Assembly (NCBI RefSeq): GCF_014648775.1
Contig: NZ_BMRT01000004.1
Coordinates: 620,001-684,000 of the forward strand
Source: Streptomyces abikoensis
Lineage (GTDB): Bacteria > Actinomycetota > Actinomycetes > Streptomycetales > Streptomycetaceae
Direction of reading: 5' to 3'
Length of the DNA stretch: 64,000 nucleotides
This document shows, piece by piece, positions 8,501-15,208 of this stretch. Position 1 is the stretch's first letter. Each line of letters starts with the position of its first letter. The notes under the pieces were generated by a model that worked only from the letters and a program-made list of their open reading frames with translations, made no database searches and was not told where the DNA came from. The position numbers were made by a program, and so were the translations under genes.

Positions 8501-9291
8501 AGCATGGCCACCTGGCCGAGGGCGGGCACGGCCTGCAGGGCCGGGGAGTAGCGGGAGTTCAGCCGGACGGCGCGCATCCGCCCGGCGAAGAGCCGGTGGC
8601 CGACCTCGCGGAGCTTGCGGGCCTCCTGGGCCTCCTGGCCGAAGCCCTTGACGACGCGTACGCCCGTGACGGCGCCGTCCACGACGCCGGCGACGGCGGC
8701 GGCCTGGCCCTGGGCGTACCAGGTGGCGGGGAAGACCTTGGCGCGGCTGCGCCGGGCGATGTACCAGAGGGCGGGGGCGACGGCGAGCGCCACGACGGTC
8801 AGCAGCGGGGAGAGGGCGACCATCACGACGAGCGAGATGACGAAGAGGAGGATGTTGCCGATCATCATCGGCAGCATGAACAGCAGGCTCTGGACGAGCT
8901 GGAGGTCGCTGGTGGCCCGGCCGACGACCTGGCCGGTGGAGAGCTCGTCCTGCCGTTTGCCGTCGAGGCGGGCGATCGCCTCGTGCATCTCGGTCCGCAG
9001 GTCGTGCTGGACGTCGAGGGCGAGGCGTCCGCCGTAGTAGCGGCGGACGTAGGTGAGGCCGTAGACCACCACCGCCGCGACGATCAGCAGGGTCGCCCAG
9101 GGGGCGAGGGGGCGCTGATGGCTGCCTATGACGTCGTCGATGATGAGCTTGGGTATGAGGGGGACGAGCGCCATGACGGCCATCCCGGCGAGGGAGGAAC
9201 CGAGCGCCAGCAGCACCGCTCCGCGGTAGCGCCAGCAGTATCCCGTGAGCCGCCTGGCCCAGCCCTGTCCGGTCGTGTCCGTCGCGGCCAC
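5539..9291 (-). CDS. fused double ABC exporter (TMD-NBD-TMD-NBD)
   Basis: One 1250-residue polypeptide contains two complete type-IV ABC exporter halves. Half 1 has membrane helices from ~20-300, Walker A GASGSGKST near 375, signature LSGGQ near 476 and Walker B LLLLDDATS near 500. Half 2 has membrane helices from ~690, Walker A GETGAGKST near 1043, signature LSAGQ near 1142 and Walker B LLLDEATA near 1165. The catalytic Glu after Walker B is Asp in NBD1, and the signature is altered in NBD2, so one of the two composite ATP sites is probably degenerate, as in heterodimeric multidrug exporters. The start is the GTG at 9291, preceded by ggaggt with five bases between; a start at 9339 would lack this site. 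Substrate unknown; multidrug or lipid export is likely. Confidence 0.9.
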   Translation of the reverse strand: MAATDTTGQGWARRLTGYCWRYRGAVLLALGSSLAGMAVMALVPLIPKLIIDDVIGSHQRPLAPWATLLIVAAVVVYGLTYVRRYYGGRLALDVQHDLRTEMHEAIARLDGKRQDELSTGQVVGRATSDLQLVQSLLFMLPMMIGNILLFVISLVVMVALSPLLTVVALAVAPALWYIARRSRAKVFPATWYAQGQAAAVAGVVDGAVTGVRVVKGFGQEAQEARKLREVGHRLFAGRMRAVRLNSRYSPALQAVPALGQVAMLALGGWMATRGQVTLGTFVAFSTYLAQLVGPVRMLTMVLTVGQQARAGVERVLELIDTEPAVQERPDARELPADAPATVEFDDVTFGYDPRRPVLDGVTLRVEPGETVAVVGASGSGKSTLALLLPRFYDVTGGAVRVGGQDVRELTLSSLRAAIGLVPEDSFLFSDSIRDNIAYGVPDATDEQVRTAARAAQADGFISALPDGYATKVGEQGLTLSGGQRQRVALARAILTDPRLLLLDDATSAVDARVEHEIHEALRGVMAGRTTLLIAHRASTLALADRIAVLDGGRLVDVGTAEELQERCARYRELLTDPDELAGVPHDPAGAVPAFGGEALATGLAEPVTPLDGQRRAVDGVTPHLWVRKAADDPAREHGALAGMPATPELLARVAALPPATDTPDVDEERAARVEESYGLRQLLRGFGGPLAVSLLLVAVDALAGLLLPVLIRHGIDQGVQRLALGAVWAASGLALLVVLGQWAAQVGETRMTGRTGERVLYALRVKIFAQLQRLGLDYYERELTGKIMTRMTTDVDALSSFLQTGLVTAVVSVLTFFGILVALVVIDVQLALVVFATLPPLVVGTVFFRRQSVKAYELARERVGSVNADLQESVAGLRVVQAFRREESGARRFAERSAEYRQARVRGQWLISVYFPFVQLLSSVAAAAVLIVGAGRVGDGTLTTGALVAYLLYIDLFFAPVQQLSQVFDGYQQATVSLGRVQGLLREPTTTPVAERPREVRELKGEVVFDDVRFRYGGEKGEALAGIRLTIPAGQTVAFVGETGAGKSTLVKMVARFYDPVSGAVLVDGQDLRELDPVSYRHRLGVVPQESYLFPGTVRDAIAYGRPDASDAEVEAAARAVGAHEMIATLTDGYLHEVAERGRNLSAGQRQLIALARAELVDPDILLLDEATAALDLATEALVNQATDRLAGRRTTLVVAHRLTTAARADRVVVLDGGRVVEDGTHAQLLALDGRYAALWRTFTGETVAV

Positions 9292-9419
9292 CCGAGACCT
9301 CCGCTGTCTCCCGCTCCCTGTTCTGACGGAAGGCCCCAACGCTCTGGGCTGCGGATTTCATCCCGCCGCAACAAAAATCCGGGCTCGCACGCCCGTTCCC
9401 ACGCCCGTTCCCGCGCCCG

Positions 9420-11528
9420 TCACATGCCCGGGACGAACTGGAGCAGCAGATCGATGAGCTTGATGCCGAGGAACGGGGCGACGAGCCCGCCCAGGCCGTA
9501 GACGCCGAGGTTGCGCCGGAGGAGGGCGTGGGCGGACGAGGGGGCGTAGCGGACGCCGCGCAGGGCGAGCGGGATGAGGGCGACGATGACGAGCGCGTTG
9601 AAGATGATCGCGGAGGCGATGGCGGAGGTCGGGCTGTGGAGGCCCATGACGTTGAGTTTCTCCAGGCCCTCGTAGCCCGCCACGCCGCCGAACATGGCGG
9701 GGACGATCGCGAAGTACTTGGCGACGTCGTTGCAGATGGAGAAGGTGGTGAGCGCCCCTCGGGTGATCAGCAGCTGTTTGCCGACCTCGACGATCTCGAT
9801 GAGCTTGGTGGGGTCGGAGTCCAGGTCCACCATGTTCCCGGCCTCCTTGGCGGCCGAGGTGCCGCTGTTCATGGCCACGCCCACGTCCGCCTGGGCCAGT
9901 GCCGGGGCGTCGTTGGTGCCGTCGCCGGTCATGGCGACGAGGTTGCCGCCCGCCTGCTCGGCCCGGATGCGGGCCAGTTTGTCCTCGGGGGTGGCCTCGG
10001 CGATGAAGTCGTCGACACCGGCCTCGGCGGCGATGGCCTTGGCGGTGCGCGGGTTGTCGCCGGTCACCATGACGGTCTTGATCCCCATGGCGCGGAGTTC
10101 GGCGAATCTCCGGCCGATCCCGGGTTTGACGACGTCCTTCAAATGAACGGCGCCCAGCACCCGGATGCCCTCCGGGTCCTCGACCGCGACCAGGAGGGGG
10201 GTGCCGCCTTCGGCCGCGATGGAGTCGGCGATCCAGTGGGCCTCCTCGGGCACGTGCCCGCCGCGCCGGGCGACCCAGTCGGCGACCGCGCTCCCGGCGC
10301 CCTTGCGGATGCGGCAGAAGTCCCCGTCGAAGGAGAAGTCCACCCCGCTCATCCGGGTCTGCGCGGAGAAGGGCACGAACCGGCCGTGGGTGAAGTCGCC
10401 GCTGTGGTGCTGGATCCCGTACTGCTTGGCGAGCTCGACGATGGAGCGGCCCTCGGGGGTCTCGTCGGCGAGCGAGGAGAGCTGGGCGGCGTCGGCGAGG
10501 AGTTCGTGCGCGATGCCCTTGACGGGGACGAACGCGGCGGCCCGCCGGTTGCCGTGGGTGATGGTGCCGGTCTTGTCCAGCAGCAGGGTGCTGACGTCGC
10601 CCGCCGCCTCGACGGCCCGGCCCGACAGCGCGATGACGTTGCGCTGGACGAGCCGGTCCATGCCGGCGATGCCGATGGCGGAGAGCAGCGCGCCGATGGT
10701 CGTGGGGATCAGGGTGACCAGCAGGGCGACGAGCACGGTGATGCTCTGCGGGGCGCCCGACCAGCTCGCCATCGGCTGGAGCGACACCACCGCCAGGATG
10801 AAGATCACGGTGAGCGAGGCGAGCAGGATGTTGAGCGCCAGCTCGTTGGGGGTCTTCTGCCGGCTGGTGCCCTCGACCAGGGCGATCATGCGGTCGAGGA
10901 AGGTGTTGCCGGCGCGGGAGGTGATCCGTACGACGATCCGGTCGGAGAGCACCATAGTGCCGCCGGTGACGCCGGCCCGGTCGCCGCCGGCCTCCCGGAT
11001 CACCGGCGCGGACTCGCCGGTGATCGCCGACTCGTCCACCGCCGCGACGCCGTCGACGACCTCGCCGTCACCGGGCACGAGCTCGCCGGCCTCGACGACC
11101 ACGAAGTCGTAGGGCCGCAGTTCGGCGGCCGGGACCCGCTCCTCCTCCCAGTCCCGGCGGTCCATGCTCACCTTCCAGGTGCGCAGCCGCCGGGCCGCGG
11201 TGGTGCCACGGGTGCGCCGCAGCGACTCGGCCTGGGCCTTGCCCCGGCCCTCGGCGACGGCCTCCGCGAGATTGGCGAAGACGACGGTGAGCCAGAGCCA
11301 GACGCTGATCAGCCAGGTGAAGACGGACGGGTCGAGGACGGCGGAGAGCGTGGTCAGGACGGAGCCGGTCTCGACGACGAACAGCACGGGGTGCCGGACC
11401 ATCACCCGGGGGTGGAGCTTGCGGACGGCGTCCGGGAGACAGGCGACGAGCTGCTTGGGGTCGACGAGACCGCCGGCGACGCGGCGGTGGCGGTTCCGGA
11501 CGGCCTTTTCGGGGGCGCGGTACAGCAT
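9420..11528 (-). CDS. kdpB: KdpB-type K+-transporting P-type ATPase subunit, without kdpA/kdpC
   Basis: A 702-residue P-type ATPase matching KdpB along its whole length. It has the actuator motif AITGESAPV, the phosphorylation motif DKTGTITHGNRRA, the nucleotide-domain KGAGSAV segment, the hinge TGDGTNDAPALAQADVGVAMNSG (split here only for description) and the KdpB-specific C-terminus with NVMGLHSPTSAIASA and RRNLGVYGLGGL. In KdpFABC, KdpB hydrolyses ATP while KdpA conducts potassium and KdpC assists. Here the flanks are agmatinase upstream and the ABC exporter downstream; no kdpA, kdpC or kdpF lies beside it. All catalytic residues look intact, so it is not an obvious pseudogene. The ribosome site before the chosen ATG is weak. 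Confidence 0.9.
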   Translation of the reverse strand: MLYRAPEKAVRNRHRRVAGGLVDPKQLVACLPDAVRKLHPRVMVRHPVLFVVETGSVLTTLSAVLDPSVFTWLISVWLWLTVVFANLAEAVAEGRGKAQAESLRRTRGTTAARRLRTWKVSMDRRDWEEERVPAAELRPYDFVVVEAGELVPGDGEVVDGVAAVDESAITGESAPVIREAGGDRAGVTGGTMVLSDRIVVRITSRAGNTFLDRMIALVEGTSRQKTPNELALNILLASLTVIFILAVVSLQPMASWSGAPQSITVLVALLVTLIPTTIGALLSAIGIAGMDRLVQRNVIALSGRAVEAAGDVSTLLLDKTGTITHGNRRAAAFVPVKGIAHELLADAAQLSSLADETPEGRSIVELAKQYGIQHHSGDFTHGRFVPFSAQTRMSGVDFSFDGDFCRIRKGAGSAVADWVARRGGHVPEEAHWIADSIAAEGGTPLLVAVEDPEGIRVLGAVHLKDVVKPGIGRRFAELRAMGIKTVMVTGDNPRTAKAIAAEAGVDDFIAEATPEDKLARIRAEQAGGNLVAMTGDGTNDAPALAQADVGVAMNSGTSAAKEAGNMVDLDSDPTKLIEIVEVGKQLLITRGALTTFSICNDVAKYFAIVPAMFGGVAGYEGLEKLNVMGLHSPTSAIASAIIFNALVIVALIPLALRGVRYAPSSAHALLRRNLGVYGLGGLVAPFLGIKLIDLLLQFVPGM

Positions 11529-11657
11529 CAGCGGAGTGGCCTTCGACGGGTCGGCGAGGTGGAACGATCACCTCACCCAACCGCTCCGGCACACTCCGTG
11601 AACGCTTCCTTACGCGGCCTTGTCGTGCCCCGGCCCGGGACTTACGCCGTCTTTACG

Positions 11658-11704
11658 CTCAAACGCCGGACGGGCTGACTTTGTCAGCCCGTCCGGCGTT
11701 TGAG
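11658..11704. repeat. perfect 22-bp inverted repeat (hairpin)
   Basis: Two perfectly complementary 22-base arms (11658-11679 and 11683-11704) flank a three-base ttt loop. The arms contain the ctcaaacgccggacgg core, which I recall as a frequent intergenic palindrome in Streptomyces genomes. It separates agmatinase from kdpB, both on the minus strand, and may end the agmatinase transcript. No long T-tract follows, so termination would depend on the stem. Confidence 0.75.
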
Positions 11705-11733
11705 GACAAGGTCCGGGGCAAGGCCCCCGTGGG

Positions 11734-12705
11734 TCAGCCGCGGGCGGCGGCGATCTGGCGCGACATGATCGTCGTCAGCTCGTACGCCGCGTGCGACGCC
11801 GCGACCGAGGTGATCTCGGCGTGGTCGTAGGCCGGGGCGACCTCCACCAGGTCGGCGGAGACGAGGTTGCAGGAGGACAGCCCGCGGATGATCTCCAGCA
11901 GCTCGCGGGAGGTCAGGCCGCCCGCCTCCGGCGTGCCGGTGCCGGGCGCGTGGGCCGGGTCCAGGACGTCGATGTCGATGGAGATGTACAGCGGGCGGTC
12001 GCCGACGCGCTGGCGCAGCTGGTCGGCGATCTCGTCGACGCCGCGGCGCATGACGTCCGCCGAGGTGACGATGCCGAAGCCCATCTTCTCGTCGTCGGTC
12101 AGGTCCTTCTTGCCGTACAGCGGGCCGCGCGTACCGACGTGGGAGAGCGCGGAGGTGTCGAGGATGCCCTCCTCGACGGCCCGGCGGAACGGCGTGCCGT
12201 GGGTGTACTCGGCGCCGAAGTAGGTGTCCCAGGTGTCCAGGTGGGCGTCGAAGTGGAGCAGGGCGACGGGGCCGTGCTTCTTGGCCACCGAGCGCAGCAG
12301 CGGCAGCGCGATGGTGTGGTCGCCGCCGAGCGTCATCATGCGGGCGCCGGTGCCCAGGAGGTCGTCGGCCGCGGCCTCGATGGTCTCGACGGCCTCGTCG
12401 ATGTTGAAGGGGTTCGCGGCGATGTCACCGGCGTCCGCGACCTGCGCGAGGGCGAAGGGCGAGGCGTCCTGGGCCGGGTTGTACGGGCGGAGCAGGCGCG
12501 AGGCCTCGCGGATCGCGTTGCCGCCGAAGCGGGCGCCCGGCCGGTAGGAGACGCCGGTGTCGAAGGGCACGCCGACGACGGCGACGTCGGTGGTGCCGAC
12601 CTCGTCGAGGCGGGGCAGCCGGGCGAAGGTGGCGGGGCCGGCGTAGCGCGGGATGCGGGAGGAGTCGACGGGGCCGCGCGGTTCACGGGGGGCGGGGGTG
12701 CTCAT
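11734..12705 (-). CDS. speB: agmatinase / ureohydrolase family
   Basis: A 323-residue binuclear-manganese ureohydrolase. The metal-binding motifs are all present: GGDHT, DAHLDTWD, and DIDVLDPAHAPGTGTPE. These enzymes cleave agmatine to putrescine and urea; close relatives use guanidinobutyrate or other guanidino compounds, so the exact substrate is less certain than the family. I use the ATG at 12705 (MSTPAPREP) rather than 12726. It stands alone, about 185 bases from the divergent phosphatase gene, and is separated from kdpB by the palindrome. Confidence 0.88.
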   Translation of the reverse strand: MSTPAPREPRGPVDSSRIPRYAGPATFARLPRLDEVGTTDVAVVGVPFDTGVSYRPGARFGGNAIREASRLLRPYNPAQDASPFALAQVADAGDIAANPFNIDEAVETIEAAADDLLGTGARMMTLGGDHTIALPLLRSVAKKHGPVALLHFDAHLDTWDTYFGAEYTHGTPFRRAVEEGILDTSALSHVGTRGPLYGKKDLTDDEKMGFGIVTSADVMRRGVDEIADQLRQRVGDRPLYISIDIDVLDPAHAPGTGTPEAGGLTSRELLEIIRGLSSCNLVSADLVEVAPAYDHAEITSVAASHAAYELTTIMSRQIAAARG

Positions 12706-12890
12706 GCGGGGGGCCTCTCGGATCACGGACGGGGCGCCGACGGGTCACGTTCGCGTCAACGTCGGAGCGGAGGGTCTGGACGTACCCGAGGGTAGGCAGG
12801 GAGGCGGATTCCGCACATGTACGGAACTGAAGGTCCGGCCTCTGCATATGGACACGGCGTCCATCGCGCATCCCGGGGGAGAATGAGCCC

Positions 12891-13679
12891 ATGCCGATAC
12901 CACCCAGCCCCGCCGAACTGATCGATCACCTCGTCCGTACGCGTATCGCGGGGAACGTCGCCACCCCCCGCGAGAACAACCTCGATCACTACCGCAGGCT
13001 CGCCCAGGGCGACCGGCACTACTGGTTCGGGCTGGAGTTCGGCGACCGCTGGACGGACGAGCAGGACGTGCTGGCGGTCATGGCGGAGCGCTGCGGCGTC
13101 AACGACGACCTCGAGCACCGGATGGGCCAGGACACGATCGACCCCCGGCTGACCGTGGCCGCGCTGGAGCGGATGGCCGCGTTCCTGCGGAAGGCGGCGG
13201 AGGGGCGGCAGCGGGTGCTGTTCGCCACCGGCCACCCGGGCGGGCTGCTGGACGTCCACCGCACGACGGCGGCCGCGCTGCGGGCGGCGGGCTGCGAGAT
13301 CGTCGCGATCCCCAGCGGGCTGCGCGCGGACGAGGGCTCGGTGTACCAGGTCGCCGACGTGGCCGTCTTCGAACGCGGGGCGACGCTCTGGCACACCCAC
13401 TCCCCCGCACCCATGGCCGCGATCCTCGACGGGCTGCGGCAGGCGGGCCGCCCGCTGCCGGACCTGGTCGTCGCCGACCACGGCTGGGCAGGATGCGCGG
13501 CGGGGCAGGGCATCGACGCGGTGGGCTTCGCGGACTGCAACGACCCGGCGCTGTTCCTCGCCGAGGCGGAGGGCACGCTCCAGGTGGCGGTGCCGCTGGA
13601 CGACCACGTGGCCGACCCGCGCTTCTACGAGCCGATGACGGCGTACCTGCTGAGCGCGGCGGGGTTGGCGCAGGGCTAG
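12891..13679 (+). CDS. actinobacterial phosphatase-family protein
   Basis: A 262-residue soluble protein that I recognise as the actinobacterial family usually annotated simply as 'phosphatase'. Visible features include an FATGHPGGLLDVH segment, followed by helices and strands resembling a Rossmann-like core, an LWHTHSPAPM segment and PDLVVADHGWAGCAAGQGID; the conserved His, Asp and Cys residues probably form the active site. No signal peptide or membrane helix is seen. A gggggaga site precedes the ATG. The last codon shares its stop bases with the convergent TetR gene. The substrate is not known to me. Confidence 0.65.
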   Translation: MPIPPSPAELIDHLVRTRIAGNVATPRENNLDHYRRLAQGDRHYWFGLEFGDRWTDEQDVLAVMAERCGVNDDLEHRMGQDTIDPRLTVAALERMAAFLRKAAEGRQRVLFATGHPGGLLDVHRTTAAALRAAGCEIVAIPSGLRADEGSVYQVADVAVFERGATLWHTHSPAPMAAILDGLRQAGRPLPDLVVADHGWAGCAAGQGIDAVGFADCNDPALFLAEAEGTLQVAVPLDDHVADPRFYEPMTAYLLSAAGLAQG

Positions 13680-14311
13680 GCGTCGCCCGGCTCGATCAGC
13701 GTCGCGATCCCGGCGCAGAGCATCCGTACGCTCCGGAGGAACTTCTCCTCCTGGTCGTAGGCGGCCGCGGCGGCCAGGGTCAGGGGGAAGCGCTCGGGGA
13801 GGCCGGCGACGTCCTCCTCGGTGACGGGGAGGGCGGGCGGCTCGCTCTGTTCCTGGAGCACGTAGCCGGTGACGTGGCTGAGCAGGGTGTCGGCGGCGAC
13901 GACGAGGTGTTCGTCGGGCACACCGGCGTCGCTCAGGGTGCGCAGCAGCCGCTCCATCAGCGACAGCGCCCCGCCACTGAGCATCTTCGGGCTGTCGGCG
14001 AACATGATCGCGCCGCCCGCGTGCCGCCGGATGCTCCGCCGCAGCGTCACCGCCTGGGCCTCGATACCGGCCTGCCAGCCCGCCCCCTCGGGCAGCGCGG
14101 CCAGCGCGGCGCTGCCCGCGTCGTAGGCCTGCCGGGCGACCCGGTCGGCCATCAGCTGGAGCAGCGCGCTCTTGCTGGGCACGTGGTAGTAGAGGCTCCC
14201 GGCGTGGGCGCCGAGGCGCTCCGCCACCTGTCGCATGGACAACCCGTGGTAGCCGGACTCGGCGAAGACGGCCATGCCCGCGTCGATGATCCGGTCTGCG
14301 GTCAGCTTCAT
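13676..14311 (-). CDS. TetR family transcriptional regulator
   Basis: A 211-residue regulator. The DNA-binding domain is MKLTADRIIDAGMAVFAESG then MRQVAERLGAHAGSLYYHVPSK, a clear TetR_N helix-turn-helix; the C-terminal domain resembles TetR class C-terminal regions. I start at MKLTAD (14311); longer frames would read through the operator. It is divergent from the rhomboid-like gene, with a palindrome between the two starts, so it probably represses itself and perhaps that neighbour. Its stop codon overlaps the stop of the phosphatase gene in a shared ctag. Confidence 0.9.
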   Translation of the reverse strand: MKLTADRIIDAGMAVFAESGYHGLSMRQVAERLGAHAGSLYYHVPSKSALLQLMADRVARQAYDAGSAALAALPEGAGWQAGIEAQAVTLRRSIRRHAGGAIMFADSPKMLSGGALSLMERLLRTLSDAGVPDEHLVVAADTLLSHVTGYVLQEQSEPPALPVTEEDVAGLPERFPLTLAAAAAYDQEEKFLRSVRMLCAGIATLIEPGDA

Positions 14312-14332
14312 GGGGATCACCCTAGCCGCAAT

Positions 14333-14351
14333 TTTCAAACAGTGTTTGAAA
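14333..14351. promoter_or_regulatory. TetR operator-like palindrome
   Basis: Perfect 8-bp arms tttcaaac and gtttgaaa around the spacer agt, located 22 bases before the TetR start and about 60 bases before the divergent membrane-protein gene. Its AT-rich composition stands out from the surroundings. It is the likely binding site of the adjacent TetR protein. Confidence 0.6.
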
Positions 14352-14412
14352 CTGGCCGCCTCCCCGACTAATGTCGTGTCCAGCACAAACATTCGGCGTT
14401 CGAGGGGGGCTG

Positions 14413-15147
14413 GTGGCGATGGGCGCGATGCTGTTCAACGTGACCACTGCGGCACTGATGGTTCTGATGCTCAACGGAGGTCTGGCCCTCGTCGGGCAGG
14501 ACACCGTGGGCCGGCGCCGGATCCCCTGGGCCGCGGTCGGCCTGACCGCGATCGCGCTCGCCGGAGTCGTGACACAGCTCTGCTGGTCGGGGGCGATGGA
14601 CGCCTTCGACAGCGACCCGAGCAAGTCGGGCTGGTGGCGCGTGGTCACCTCCGTCTTCATGCAGAACGGCGGGTTCCTCGGCGGGGCGTGGAACATCGCC
14701 ACCCTCGCCGTCATCGCCGCCCTCGCGGAGTGGTTCTGGGGCGGGCCCCTGATGGTGGGCCTGTTCGCCGCGGGCATCCTGCTGCCTGAGCACATCGACG
14801 CGCTGTTCGGCCAGACCGGTGGCGGCACCGATCCCCGGAACTTCGCGGGGAGTTCGGGAGCGACGTACTTCCTCGCCGCGACCCTGGCCGCCGCCCTCCT
14901 GCTGCGCGGCCGTGAGCGCAAGGACGTGCTCCTCGCGATCGCCGCACCCGTGCTCGGCCTGGGCATGTGGCTCGCCCAGTCCAACGGGCACGGCACGGTG
15001 ACGGTGTACGGCTTCGTCCTCGGCCTCCTGGTCCGCGCCCTGGGCGGCCGTCTGATCCACCCCGACCGCGACCTCCGCCGGCCCCCGCGGACGACCATGG
15101 CCGCGCTGGCCGGGTTCGCGGGCAGGCGGCCGCGGCAGGCCGACTAG
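14413..15147 (+). CDS. rhomboid-like integral membrane protein, catalytic His missing
   Basis: A 244-residue protein with about six membrane helices. The pattern matches rhomboid intramembrane proteases: an entry WWRVVTSVFMQNGG, a helix with G-x-x-x-N (Gly90, Asn94) where active enzymes have H-x-x-x-N, the serine motif GSSGA (Ser148) and a last helix VYGFVLGLL that aligns with the H-x-G-G-F-x-x-G helix. The expected catalytic His is Thr197 here; the nearest His is 193. It may be a pseudoprotease. The GTG at 14413 has a gagggggg ribosome site; ATG 14419 is the alternative start. The divergent TetR gene may control it. Confidence 0.55.
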   Translation: MAMGAMLFNVTTAALMVLMLNGGLALVGQDTVGRRRIPWAAVGLTAIALAGVVTQLCWSGAMDAFDSDPSKSGWWRVVTSVFMQNGGFLGGAWNIATLAVIAALAEWFWGGPLMVGLFAAGILLPEHIDALFGQTGGGTDPRNFAGSSGATYFLAATLAAALLLRGRERKDVLLAIAAPVLGLGMWLAQSNGHGTVTVYGFVLGLLVRALGGRLIHPDRDLRRPPRTTMAALAGFAGRRPRQAD

Positions 15148-15208
15148 TCACGGACGACCAGTCACGGACCCTGTCAACATCACTTGACCACCACTGGGGG
15201 AAAGCCGC

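Noticed and set aside
5608..9501. Very long open frame on the plus strand opposite the ABC exporter
   Set aside because: It is the GC-bias shadow of the exporter gene: Gly/Arg/Ala/Val/Asp-rich, no domain, no ribosome site. The minus-strand frame has all ABC motifs.
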